DNA of 64,000 nucleotides from Bog-473 sp963766995 (GTDB lineage: Bacteria > Actinomycetota > Acidimicrobiia > Acidimicrobiales > RAAP-2). This document shows positions 8,514-16,925 of the stretch, in pieces (within the stretch, counting starts at the first letter, position 1; the number at the start of each line of letters is the position of its first letter). Location: the NCBI GenBank assembly GCA_963766995.1, contig CAVYCE010000003.1, forward strand, positions 1,550,001 to 1,614,000. The letters run 5' to 3'. The position numbers were made by a program, and so were the translations under genes. Under the pieces are notes generated by a model that saw nothing but the letters and a program-made list of their open reading frames with translations, searched no databases and was not told the DNA's origin.

Positions 8514-9481
8514 TCCCGGTCATCTCCATCAAGTCATTGATGGAGGAGGTCGAGCCCCCGGGGGACGTCGCAGCACAGCTGCATGCCGCGTGCTGCACGC
8601 ATGGGTTTTTCTACGTCAGCGATCACGGTGTGGATCCAGCGTTAATCGCCGACATCGACCGGTTGGCTCGCCAGTTCTTTGCTCTGCCCGAATCGGAAAA
8701 AGAGGTCGTTGGCATGGCACGAGCCGGGCCGGCCTGGCGGGGATGGTTTCCCCTTCGAGGCGAGCTCACGGCGGGTGTGCCAGATGAAAAGGAAGGTATC
8801 TACTTCGGCCTTGAGTTGAGCAGCGAGGACGAGCGAGTGCAGCGTCGTATTCCGATGCACGGTGCCAACCTCTTTCCCGACCGCCCGGCTGGCCTGCGGC
8901 CCGCAGTGCTGAACTACATGGCGCAACTGACATCGGTGGGCCAGGCCATCCTGCGTGGTCTGGCCGCCGGGCTTGGCCTCCCAGCGGATTGGTTCGTCCA
9001 ACACCTCACGATTGACCCACTGGTGCTGTTTCGGATCTTTCGGTACCCCCCGCTGCCGTCGTCGCACACGTGGAGCGTGGGTGAGCACACCGATTACGGC
9101 CTCTTGACAATTTTGGGCCAGGACGGCAATAACGGTCTCCAGGTGCGCACCCCAGATGGCTGGGTGGACGCACCGCCGATCGGCGGAACTTTTGTCTGCA
9201 ATCTCGGTGACATGCTGGAGCGACTCACTGGTGGCCTCTATCGGTCGACTCCACATCGCGTCCGCAACGCCACCGAGCACGACCGCCTGTCATTCCCGTT
9301 TTTCCTGGACCCGTCCTGGAATGCGACAGTCCAGCGCCTTCCTATTGTCGACCGGCCGAGCGATGGCGACGGCGGTTCCCGCTGGGATCAGGTCAGCGTG
9401 CACGGCTTTACCGGCACCTACGGCGATTACATCCGATTGAAGGTGGGTCGGGTGTTTCCGGCACTGGCCGAAGAGGGCTGA
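8510..9481 (+). CDS. 2-oxoglutarate/Fe(II) dioxygenase, isopenicillin N synthase-like
   Basis: 323 residues from GTG at 8510, which overlaps the preceding stop and yields the typical beginning IPVISIKSLM. The DIOX_N part includes HGFFYVSDHGVD. The 2OG-Fe(II) oxygenase core has all ligands: His193 and Asp195 in GEHTDYGLLTIL, His249 in YRSTPHRVRN, and Arg259-x-Ser261 for 2-oxoglutarate. The family hydroxylates, desaturates or cyclises small molecules using O2 and 2-oxoglutarate. The substrate cannot be told from sequence. The following SDR gene could use an alcohol product, but that link rests only on adjacency. Confidence 0.85.
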   Translation: MIPVISIKSLMEEVEPPGDVAAQLHAACCTHGFFYVSDHGVDPALIADIDRLARQFFALPESEKEVVGMARAGPAWRGWFPLRGELTAGVPDEKEGIYFGLELSSEDERVQRRIPMHGANLFPDRPAGLRPAVLNYMAQLTSVGQAILRGLAAGLGLPADWFVQHLTIDPLVLFRIFRYPPLPSSHTWSVGEHTDYGLLTILGQDGNNGLQVRTPDGWVDAPPIGGTFVCNLGDMLERLTGGLYRSTPHRVRNATEHDRLSFPFFLDPSWNATVQRLPIVDRPSDGDGGSRWDQVSVHGFTGTYGDYIRLKVGRVFPALAEEG

Positions 9482-9501
9482 TCAAAGGGGCTTGATTCAC
9501 C

Positions 9502-9507
9502 TACGCT
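9502..9507 (+). promoter_or_regulatory. -10 element TACGCT
   Basis: The hexamer ends eight bases before the ATG at 9516, consistent with a leaderless or near-leaderless transcript. Confidence 0.45.
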
Positions 9508-9515
9508 GCCGACTC

Positions 9516-10337
9516 ATGACGAGCGCAGATCAATCGACAGCCTCCAGGCCCGCCACTGGCCTCCTGACCGGAAAGGTGTGCATTGTCTCGGGCGTCGGGC
9601 CGGGTCTGGGTCGACAGGCCGCCCGCGCCTTGGCAGCGCATGGTGCCGGTCTCGTGCTTGGGGCCCGTAAGCAGTCATCGCTCGATGACGTCTTGGCCGA
9701 AGTAAAGGAGCTAGGGGCTCGCGCCATCGCCGTGCCCACCGACATCACCGATCCCGAGGCTTGCGCCGGCATTATGGCGGCAGCAGTGAAGGAGTTCGGT
9801 GGCGTCGACGTGCTGGTGAACAATGCGTTCAGGTTCGACGCATTTCAGTCTTTTGAGCAGGTCGATCTGACCCTTTGGCGAAAGATCATGGACACCAACC
9901 TCTTCGGCTCGTTGCAGATGACTCGAGCCGCGCTGCCGATCATGCGCGAGCGTGGTGGTGGATCGGTGATCATGGTGGCATCGATGGTGGCTCGACAACC
10001 CCAACCGGTGCAGGGCGGCTATGCCATCTCCAAGGGAGCTTTGCTGACCGCGACGCGTGTGCTGGCCTATGAACTCGGCCCATCCGGCGTGCGGGTCAAC
10101 GCCGTGGTCCCCGGCTGGATGGCCGGACCCTCGGTCGACATGTACATCGATATGACATCAGAGGGTCGAGGGGTGTCCAAGCAAGAAGTGATTGACGAGC
10201 TCAACGCCCGCGTGCCGTTGGGCCGCATTCCCAGCGATGAGCAAGTGGCGGGATCCATCGTGTACCTCGCGTCAGAGCTTTCATCGGCCATGACCGGCCA
10301 AGCCATCGACACCAACGGTGGCGAAATCTTCACGTAA
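9516..10337 (+). CDS. Short-chain dehydrogenase/reductase
   Basis: 273 residues. The cofactor loop is SGVGPGLG, a variant of TGxxxGxG, near residue 26. VLVNNAF is the NNAG-like segment, and YAISKGALL carries the catalytic Tyr-x3-Lys. The C-terminus (AMTGQAIDTNGGEIF) is typical of classical SDRs that form tetramers. It oxidises or reduces an alcohol/ketone with NAD(P). The ATG at 9516 is chosen over an upstream TTG because a TACGCT element precedes it. The 3' end overlaps the convergent DUF2142 gene by 57 bases. Confidence 0.85.
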   Translation: MTSADQSTASRPATGLLTGKVCIVSGVGPGLGRQAARALAAHGAGLVLGARKQSSLDDVLAEVKELGARAIAVPTDITDPEACAGIMAAAVKEFGGVDVLVNNAFRFDAFQSFEQVDLTLWRKIMDTNLFGSLQMTRAALPIMRERGGGSVIMVASMVARQPQPVQGGYAISKGALLTATRVLAYELGPSGVRVNAVVPGWMAGPSVDMYIDMTSEGRGVSKQEVIDELNARVPLGRIPSDEQVAGSIVYLASELSSAMTGQAIDTNGGEIFT

Positions 10338-11918
10338 GTGCGAAGTCGATTGGGGATCAGTGAAGAGAGCCCACGCCACGTAGCCGGCTAACAGCAGTGT
10401 GCCGGCGACGAATAAGAAGATAAGGAAAAACGAACCGCCCGGCGGTGTCCAGCGCACGGGCGAACCGGGCGGAAGCCCGAGTCCGATCTGGTAGCGATGC
10501 AACACGGTGAGAAAAGCGGCGACTTGAGCGATCACCAGCAATGGAATCAACGTCATTGCGGCGGCTAGTGGTTGTGTTGGCGGTGTGTCGTTCCTGGCAT
10601 GGGCTCCGCGCGTCTGGCGCGAGACGGCTGCCGAAGCAATCAGAGGCACTCCGACGAGGAGCGGCAGCCAGTAGCGACCCTGCCAATAGGAGCCCACTGC
10701 GTCAATGCGAGGAGACTCGAACACCACTGGGAGTAGGAATATGGCCACCAGCAATAGGGGCAAAGCACGCCGGCATCGTGGTGACGTACGCATGCCCCAG
10801 ACCAGCAACCAGCCGCCTCCGATGGCCCACACCACAATGGTGCCCACCGGAGCTTGAGTGTCCAGCCACCCGAAGTTGCCGACGGCCTGCATCAATCGGG
10901 TGCCCGTTAATCGAATAGTGCGTTCGATCTCCCCCCACAACGAAAGCGGAATGTGTAGGTGCCCACCTAAAAGTGAAGGGGTACCGTCCATCGCGGAGAA
11001 GGCGATAGCAACCAGCACCACGACGCCTACCAAGGTGCACATCAGCCGCATGAAACGTTGTCGGAACAATTTCCGGATGCGGTCCTTGCCGGCCACCACG
11101 GCCACCACGACAATGAGAATGGCAAGGTACAAGGGACTGAGCGGTCGGCTGAGGGCAAACACTGCTGCCGCTAACGCCGTCCACATGGCCAAAGGAGGCG
11201 GAATTCGGTCCTGTTCAATGAGGCACAGCGCTCCGCACCAGGTGGCGAATCCCGCCGCCGTCTCCATGCCGCTGTTGTTCACCATGGAACCGAAATAGAG
11301 GACCATGGGAGACAGGGCGACCAGTGCGCCGACCAACAAAAGGCGCCTGGGGTGGTACCTGATCAGCAGCAGAAGGCCAAGTAGCAGCAACGCGCCATTG
11401 ACGGCCACGGCCATCAAGCGCATGGCGTAGAAAGTGCCACGACCGTGGAGTACGAGTGTCGGTAAGCCCGTCAGTACGAAAAAGAGCGGAGGATAGTTCG
11501 AGAACTGAGTTTTCTCCTTCACGTCCCGTGTACTGGTCGGGAGTGACGGGGCGCAGTTGGCGGCGACGCGCCGCTTGAAGGCAAAGCAATCGGGTTGAGA
11601 GCTGGCGCCTCCAATGTCGGCCGGCACCCTGACGAGGGAGGTCTGGCCCGCATGCGTTTTGATCAGCGGCTCATCGAACTGACCTCGTACGACGGCCGCA
11701 GCGTTGATGGCCTGGTTCGGTTCGTCGGCTGCGGACATGAGAGGTGCGACGAACACCCAACTGATCATCACTAGGCCGAGACCGAGGACGAGCCAGGCGA
11801 CGATAATCAGCCGCGGCAGCCTTTGGACGCGGGTCGTCGAGGAGTGCCCCACCAGCGGAACTGAAGTGAGCAAGGCGGCATTCTCCGTGTTCGGCACAAC
11901 GAATGCGCATCTTCGCAC
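10281..11918 (-). CDS. DUF2142 polytopic membrane protein
   Basis: 545 residues from GTG at 11918, with about a dozen hydrophobic segments. The first helix ends in FVAPLMSAADEPNQAINAAA, the acidic first-loop motif of DUF2142 proteins, which resemble GT-C glycosyltransferases. A large extracytoplasmic loop with Cys and SNYPPLFFVLTGLP follows. C-terminal helices include SYWQGRYWLPLLVG, also family-typical. DUF2142 proteins often sit in cell-surface polysaccharide regions, and a lipid-linked sugar transfer role is suspected but not shown. It overlaps the SDR gene tail to tail. Confidence 0.75.
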   Translation of the reverse strand: MRRCAFVVPNTENAALLTSVPLVGHSSTTRVQRLPRLIIVAWLVLGLGLVMISWVFVAPLMSAADEPNQAINAAAVVRGQFDEPLIKTHAGQTSLVRVPADIGGASSQPDCFAFKRRVAANCAPSLPTSTRDVKEKTQFSNYPPLFFVLTGLPTLVLHGRGTFYAMRLMAVAVNGALLLLGLLLLIRYHPRRLLLVGALVALSPMVLYFGSMVNNSGMETAAGFATWCGALCLIEQDRIPPPLAMWTALAAAVFALSRPLSPLYLAILIVVVAVVAGKDRIRKLFRQRFMRLMCTLVGVVVLVAIAFSAMDGTPSLLGGHLHIPLSLWGEIERTIRLTGTRLMQAVGNFGWLDTQAPVGTIVVWAIGGGWLLVWGMRTSPRCRRALPLLLVAIFLLPVVFESPRIDAVGSYWQGRYWLPLLVGVPLIASAAVSRQTRGAHARNDTPPTQPLAAAMTLIPLLVIAQVAAFLTVLHRYQIGLGLPPGSPVRWTPPGGSFFLIFLFVAGTLLLAGYVAWALFTDPQSTSHLREDFATVGVDGLAGHGR

Positions 11919-12053
11919 GTCGGATCACAACGGTTAAATCGGCACGAGTTGCGTTGCTTGCGATCGACCGGTGTCTCGCCGGCGAACATCCGAGAAGACG
12001 TAATTGGTACGGCGTGGAAGCCGCAGGAGCGCCTTGGGCACAAGCGGACAGCT

Positions 12054-13511
12054 TCAAGCTGACTTGAGGCTGGCCCCTTCGGAAAAGGCGTCCACTGGGA
12101 GCAGCGCGGGCTGTACATCCCCGGACGACACGTCCTCAAGGGAGCGCTGCGCCGGTTCGGGAAGCACTGACGTCACCAAAAGGCCGAGGATGGCCGAAAT
12201 GCCGGCCACGACCAACAGACCTCGCAGTCCAATGTGATCCTGGAGTACAGGCACCAGAAACACTCCAGCGAAAGCGCCCAATTTGCCGATGCTGGCCGCT
12301 AGGCCATGTCCTGTCGTGCGCACACTCACTGGAAAGACTTCTGACGGCAGCACGAATGTGGTGGTGTTCGGGCCGAATTCAATAAAGAAGTAGCTCAAGC
12401 CGAGGATGCCCAGGAATGGGCCGACGTGTTGGGTCAGAAAGGGTATGGCCCCAAGGACCAGGAAGGCCACGGCCATCACGGAGAATCCGATTAACTGCAA
12501 TCGCTTGTGACCGATCCGATCCATTCGCATGACAGCCAGGGCATAACCCGGAACGGCGAAAAGGACGAACATGCCCAAGGACCAAGCCAGTTTTGTTTCG
12601 AGGGTGGCCGCCGGGTTCACGTCCTTCAAAATGGCGGGAAGCGACAGCGTGTTGCCGTAGTAGGCGTAATCGAAAAGGAACCATGAACCAGCGGTACCCA
12701 GCACCAGAAGCAGCATGCGGGGGTTGGTCAAAAACTCGCTGAGCCGCATGCGGTTCGAGGTGGCGGTACCCGAGTTGGAGCCGATGACGACGCCCTGCGA
12801 AAATTCAGATAGTTCCTGGGCGGCCCGATCAGTCTCGCCTTTGACCTGGGCCAGGTAACGAGGTGACTCCGGCATTTTGGAGCGCAGGTAGACCACGCCG
12901 GCGGCTGGCAGTGCGCCCAGTCCAAGAAGGAGTCGCCAGGTGAGATTGCCCGAGAGGCCAGATTCCAATAACACCAGGGCGACGAGGGGGCCGATAATCA
13001 GACCGAGTGCCTGCATAGAGAAGACCAGGCCAACCAGTCGACCCCGGTCCTTTCTGTTGGAATACTCGCTCATCAGGACGGCTGATACCGGGTAGTCGCC
13101 GCCGATGCCCAGTCCGAGCACAAAGCGGGCCGCCACGAGCCACAGGAATCCCGGAGCGAAGGCCGAGGCGAGGGCACCGAAGATCATGATGACGGCCACA
13201 GTCACGTAGACCTTCTTGCGACCGATCACGTCGGCAATGCGACCAAAGGTGAAGGCACCGACGAAGGCACCAAGAATGGCCGCCCCGGTCACCCAACTGG
13301 TCTGGAGGGTGCTCAGGTGCCACTGGACCGCCACCAGGGCCGCCGCCGTGGCGATCACGAAGAGGTCGTACGCGTCGGTGAAGAATCCGACACCGGAAAT
13401 GATCACCGTGCGGCGGTGGAACTTGCTGGTGGGTGCCTCGTTGAGGAGATCGGTCAGGCTCGCTCCGCCTTGACCTGCACTTATAGACAAACTGACCGAC
13501 GACGGTTGCAT
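12054..13511 (-). CDS. MFS permease of the phosphate:H+ symporter (PHS) family
   Basis: 485 residues from ATG at 13511; a longer frame to 13607 would add a charged leader lying over the divergent promoter region. Twelve helices are evident. FTDAYDLFVIATA opens helix 1, GRIADVIGRKKVYV is the MFS loop 2-3 motif, and GIGGDYPVSAVLMSEYSN matches the PHS signature in helix 4. VLPSEVFPVSVRTTGHGLAA is the matching motif in the second half. Pho84-like members import phosphate with protons. The divergent PhoU-like gene supports phosphate as substrate, although some relatives carry other organic anions. Confidence 0.75.
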   Translation of the reverse strand: MQPSSVSLSISAGQGGASLTDLLNEAPTSKFHRRTVIISGVGFFTDAYDLFVIATAAALVAVQWHLSTLQTSWVTGAAILGAFVGAFTFGRIADVIGRKKVYVTVAVIMIFGALASAFAPGFLWLVAARFVLGLGIGGDYPVSAVLMSEYSNRKDRGRLVGLVFSMQALGLIIGPLVALVLLESGLSGNLTWRLLLGLGALPAAGVVYLRSKMPESPRYLAQVKGETDRAAQELSEFSQGVVIGSNSGTATSNRMRLSEFLTNPRMLLLVLGTAGSWFLFDYAYYGNTLSLPAILKDVNPAATLETKLAWSLGMFVLFAVPGYALAVMRMDRIGHKRLQLIGFSVMAVAFLVLGAIPFLTQHVGPFLGILGLSYFFIEFGPNTTTFVLPSEVFPVSVRTTGHGLAASIGKLGAFAGVFLVPVLQDHIGLRGLLVVAGISAILGLLVTSVLPEPAQRSLEDVSSGDVQPALLPVDAFSEGASLKSA

Positions 13512-13635
13512 GGGTGGTGGCGACTCCAAGGCTCGAATGGCAGTACCGCCACTCTTCCTGGGCCGAGTAATCGCAAGGTCATCCGAAAGTGAACGTGACG
13601 CGAACAAACCGCGAATTCTTGGTGTCCTGGGCCGT

Positions 13636-13641
13636 TATCGT
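13636..13641 (+). promoter_or_regulatory. -10 element TATCGT
   Basis: The hexamer ends nine bases before the PhoU-like ATG at 13651. GGAGG also lies between them, so the message may be either leaderless or SD-led. Confidence 0.35.
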
Positions 13642-13650
13642 ACGGAGGCG

Positions 13651-14271
13651 ATGACCGACGCAGACGAGGGAATTCTGCAGATCGACACCCGGATGCACCA
13701 GCTCTTTGCCCTGGTCTCAGAGGCGCTGGCCCGGTCCACTGAGGCTCTACTCAGTGGCGATGTGGCCGCCGGGCTGGCCGTGGTCGACGGCGATCAATCG
13801 GTGGATGAGCTCACGGCCGATGTCGAACTCTTGGTCTGGAGCCAGATTGAAAAACACAGCCCTGCGGGTGCCGGCCTTCGACACTTGGTAGGGATATTGC
13901 TCATCCTTCCGGAGCTTGAGCGCTCGGGAGACTTGGCCGAACACATTGCCCAACGAGCGGTGACCAGCCTTGGATCTGAAATGAGCCCGCTCAGTCGCGG
14001 CATCGTGCAACGCATGGCTGAAGTGGCGTTGGAGATGTGGCGGGGTGCTGCTGACGCCTACGGCGATCGGTCTGCCAGCGCTGACGACTTGGCTGAGGCA
14101 GACGATGAGATCGACATTCTGCACGAGCGGCTTACGAAGGAGATCGCATCAGAAACGATGCCGACTGCCATCGGGGCACAGGTCACGCTGCTCGCTCGTT
14201 TCTATGAGCGTCTCGGTGATCACGCGGTCAACCTGGCGCGACGAATCGAAATGCTGCAAGAAACGCCGTAA
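13651..14271 (+). CDS. phoU: PhoU-like phosphate signalling/transport regulator
   Basis: 206 residues from the ATG at 13651, which has GGAGG four bases ahead; an in-frame ATG at 13510 would add a spurious basic leader. The protein is all alpha with two PhoU repeats. LLILPELERSGDLAEHIAQ (first repeat) and LLARFYERLGDHAVNLARR (second) carry the E/DxxxD metal-binding pattern of PhoU. PhoU usually restrains Pst transport and PhoR signalling. Here no pst or phoR gene is nearby, and the neighbour is a PHS permease transcribed the other way, suggesting the two work together. Confidence 0.85.
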   Translation: MTDADEGILQIDTRMHQLFALVSEALARSTEALLSGDVAAGLAVVDGDQSVDELTADVELLVWSQIEKHSPAGAGLRHLVGILLILPELERSGDLAEHIAQRAVTSLGSEMSPLSRGIVQRMAEVALEMWRGAADAYGDRSASADDLAEADDEIDILHERLTKEIASETMPTAIGAQVTLLARFYERLGDHAVNLARRIEMLQETP

Positions 14272-14364
14272 GTCGTTCGGCGCCTTTTCGGGAGAGCGTT
14301 CGCGCCAACTGCATTTGAAGGAATCTCACCGCCCAGGTCCGCAATTTCCTGAACCGGGTCTTCG

Positions 14365-14442
14365 TGGTCGGGCTGCCCGGATTTGAACCGGGGACCTCTG
14401 CGTCCCGAACGCAGCGCGCTAACCAAGCTGCGCTACAGCCCG
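14365..14442 (-). tRNA. tRNA-Pro (CGG)
   Basis: 78 nt on the minus strand. The acceptor CGGGCTG pairs with CAGCCCG, the anticodon arm is CTGCG-TTCGGGA-CGCAG (anticodon CGG), the T-loop is GTTCAAATC, and CCA is encoded. Confidence 0.97.
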
Positions 14443-14473
14443 TCCGCTTCACGAGTGAAGCAGGCCTGCCACC

Positions 14474-15361
14474 TTACTCCGGTGCGTCGGCCTTCTCGCT
14501 GGGCAGGGTGTCGCCCGAGGGGTGACCGAGTTGGGTGGCCACCACCTGGGCTACCCGACGCTTATCCATCTCGACCACCCGTAGGTCCCAGTCCCCGACT
14601 CGGATCTGCTCACCCTCGGCCGGAATGTGCCCGAAGCGCTCGAAGAGCAAGCCACCCAGCGTCACGTACTCGCCGTCGGGCACGTGCATTCCCAGGCGCT
14701 CGCGCAGCTCATCGACGTTGGTCTGGCCGTCCACCAGCCAGCGGGTGCCGTCCACTCGCACCATGGTTGGTTCTTCCTCGGCATCGAATTCATCCCTGAG
14801 GTCGCCCACCAATGGCTCGAGCAAATCCTTGACGGTCAGGATGCCAGCGACGCCTCCATATTCGTCCACCACAATGGCCACGGCGCGGCGGTGCTTGCGC
14901 ATGTCGGCCAAGGCTTCCAACACGCCCAGCGTCTCTGGGAGCAGGTAGGGCTGGCGCACCTTGCGAGAGATTTCCAATGGGCTCGGATCGGTGGCATCGC
15001 GCAGAGCGGGCCCGTCTTGCCCGACCCGAAAAATGTCATTGACAAAGAGGATCCCGATGAGGTCGTCCAGGTCACCATGGACCACGGGGAAGCAGCTGTG
15101 CCCCGTTGTGCGTACGGCTCGAGCGATGTCATCGGCATGGACGGGAATGGTGAGGGCGGTGACGTCGACCCTGGGGGTCATCACCTCGCGGATGTCCATG
15201 TCGCGCAGGTCGCCCAAGGCGTCGAGGATGATCTGCTCCTGCTCGCTGGCGTCGTCGTCCAGCAGCGATGGACGGGCTCCGTTGTGCTGTTCGTCGTCCA
15301 CGGCCCGGCGCCACGGGCGTCGGGAGCGTCGAGGTTGGGTTGGCGTCTCGCCGGGCGACAC
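14474..15361 (-). CDS. CBS-domain/CorC-type protein without the CNNM membrane domain
   Basis: About 295 residues from GTG at 15361, eleven bases after the response-regulator stop; the open frame continues upstream only inside that gene. After a basic, disordered start comes EQEQIILDALGDLRDMDIRE, then MTPRVDVTAL, the hallmark of hemolysin/CorC proteins. Two CBS repeats follow, the second with VVDEYGGVAGILTVKDLLEP. A C-terminal transporter-associated domain (GDWDLRVVEMDKRRV) ends it. The missing DUF21 membrane part makes it CorC/YbeX-like. Such proteins are tied to Mg/Co handling or ribosome maintenance; the role here is undecided. Confidence 0.75.
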   Translation of the reverse strand: MSPGETPTQPRRSRRPWRRAVDDEQHNGARPSLLDDDASEQEQIILDALGDLRDMDIREVMTPRVDVTALTIPVHADDIARAVRTTGHSCFPVVHGDLDDLIGILFVNDIFRVGQDGPALRDATDPSPLEISRKVRQPYLLPETLGVLEALADMRKHRRAVAIVVDEYGGVAGILTVKDLLEPLVGDLRDEFDAEEEPTMVRVDGTRWLVDGQTNVDELRERLGMHVPDGEYVTLGGLLFERFGHIPAEGEQIRVGDWDLRVVEMDKRRVAQVVATQLGHPSGDTLPSEKADAPE

Positions 15362-15372
15362 GATGGGCCTAT

Positions 15373-15825
15373 TCAGCCCTGGGGTCGGCCCGCCTGGAGC
15401 TGAGCTCCAGCGCCCACCAGCACGGGCACGGGTGCGTAGGAATCGTCGTGGTAAATGCCGTCGTCCAGGAGGCTCTTGGTGGCGCGGCGAAGGCGCAGTG
15501 GATCGAGGGGCTTGACCAGCCACCCTTCGGCACCCGAACGGCGGGCCAAGAACACGTCGGGACGGCGGTCCAGCAGCATGAGGACGGGCGTGTGATCGAC
15601 GGCGTCGTAAGACTCCTGCAAGCGGAGCTCCAGGCACACCGCCATGCCGCCCATGTTTCCCATCTGCATGTCGACGATCACCAGATCCGGCGAATGCTCA
15701 ATCACGAAGTTGATGACTTCGGGACCAGTCTTGACCGACCGGATCTCAATGTTCGGGCCGCTGATGACGGCTTCAATCTCTTGGCGCAGTGTGGGCGCAT
15801 CGCTGGCCACCAGGATCGTCTGCAC
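15373..15825 (-). CDS. Single-domain response regulator receiver protein
   Basis: About 150 residues from GTG at 15825 (VQTILVASDAPTLRQE); an in-frame GTG at 15870 would add 15 residues and cannot be excluded. The receiver fold keeps the phospho-acceptor Asp in LVIVDMQMGNMGG and the conserved Lys in GWLVKPLDPLR. No output domain follows, only a short tail. Partner kinases are not nearby. It lies between the Get-like ATPases and the CBS protein on one strand with gaps of 11-47 bases, so a joint operon is likely. Confidence 0.75.
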   Translation of the reverse strand: MQTILVASDAPTLRQEIEAVISGPNIEIRSVKTGPEVINFVIEHSPDLVIVDMQMGNMGGMAVCLELRLQESYDAVDHTPVLMLLDRRPDVFLARRSGAEGWLVKPLDPLRLRRATKSLLDDGIYHDDSYAPVPVLVGAGAQLQAGRPQG

Positions 15826-15872
15826 GGCGCCGAGACTACCGGAGACCTCACCGGGTGCGGTAGCTGGCACTG

Positions 15873-16925
15873 CTACGAGAACAGCGCATCGGCCGTGCGT
15901 TGCAACCCGCCGAGGTCGTGCACGTCGTGGCCGAAAAGGGGGATCCGACCTAAAGGAGCGGGGGCCACCTGCGCCGCCAGGCCGGCATAGGCCGCTTCTT
16001 CCAGGTCGGCCACCGCGTTCAGGGTGGCCAGGTTCTCTTCCAGCGGGGCGAGGGCACCGCCAGCCGGCGCTGGGTCGACGGCTCCGAATCGGGGCTGGAT
16101 CCGGTTCACCACCAGGGCGGCTGGGATCACCTCGCGCTCGGCCAGTTTCTCGGCAAAGTACGTGGCCTCGATGATGGCATCGGGTCTGGCCGAGGTCACC
16201 AGTACAAACGCAGTGGACGGGTCCGACAGGAGCTGACGCACCGCGCCGGCCCGGGTGCGGAAACCCTCCTCCATTCCTTCGAAGGCCTGGAAGAAACCGA
16301 CGGCGTCCTGGACGATCTCGGCCCCCGCCACCTTTGAGATGGTCCGGAGCAACGCCTGGGTGGCCACGCTCACAGCCTTGAGTGACATGCGGGTAGGGAG
16401 GAGCAAGGCGCGGAAGAGTCGATTCTCCAAAAAGCGAGTCAGTCTGCGGGGAGCGTCGAGGAGGTCAAGCGCGTTACGGGTTGGTGGTGTGTCGACCACC
16501 ACGATGTCGAAGTCGCCGGAGTCCACCAGCTCGTAAAGCTTCTCCATCGCCATGTACTCCTGGGTGCCCGAGAGGGCGCCGGCCAGGTTTTGGTAGAGGC
16601 GATTGGCCAGGATCCCTTCGGCCTGCTCGGGCGTGCGCGCGTAGCGGTGGACCAGGTCGTCGAAGGTGCCCTTGGTATCGAGCATGAGGGCAAAGAGGTG
16701 ACCACTCCAGTCGCCCGTGACCTCAGTGGGTGTGTTGGCCAGGGACTGCACGCCCAATGAATCGGCCAGCCGGCGAGCTGGGTCGACCGTGACGACGCAG
16801 GCGCGCCGCCCAGCCCGAGCGGCCGCCAAGGCAAACGTGGCTGACACCGTGGTCTTTCCCACCCCCCCCGAACCGCAACACACCACGACTTTGGCGTCCG
16901 TCACCATGGTGGAGAGCTCGCTCAT
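15873..16925 (-). CDS. ArsA/Get3-like ATPase, second of a tandem pair
   Basis: 350 residues. GSGGVGKTTVSATFALAAA is a deviant Walker A with the signature Lys-region seen in SIMIBI ATPases. VVTVDPARRLADSLG is the ArsA A-loop/switch, and VVVDTPPTRNALDLLDAP is switch II. The start overlaps the upstream paralogue by four bases (ATGA). The pair and the nearby whiB match the gene order of mycobacterial Rv3679-Rv3680-whiB4, whose ATPases are described as Get-like (BagA/BagB). Likely role: a dimeric or hetero-oligomeric ATPase handling hydrophobic clients or stress. Arsenite export is unlikely because no ars genes are near. Confidence 0.85.
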   Translation of the reverse strand: MSELSTMVTDAKVVVCCGSGGVGKTTVSATFALAAARAGRRACVVTVDPARRLADSLGVQSLANTPTEVTGDWSGHLFALMLDTKGTFDDLVHRYARTPEQAEGILANRLYQNLAGALSGTQEYMAMEKLYELVDSGDFDIVVVDTPPTRNALDLLDAPRRLTRFLENRLFRALLLPTRMSLKAVSVATQALLRTISKVAGAEIVQDAVGFFQAFEGMEEGFRTRAGAVRQLLSDPSTAFVLVTSARPDAIIEATYFAEKLAEREVIPAALVVNRIQPRFGAVDPAPAGGALAPLEENLATLNAVADLEEAAYAGLAAQVAPAPLGRIPLFGHDVHDLGGLQRTADALFS

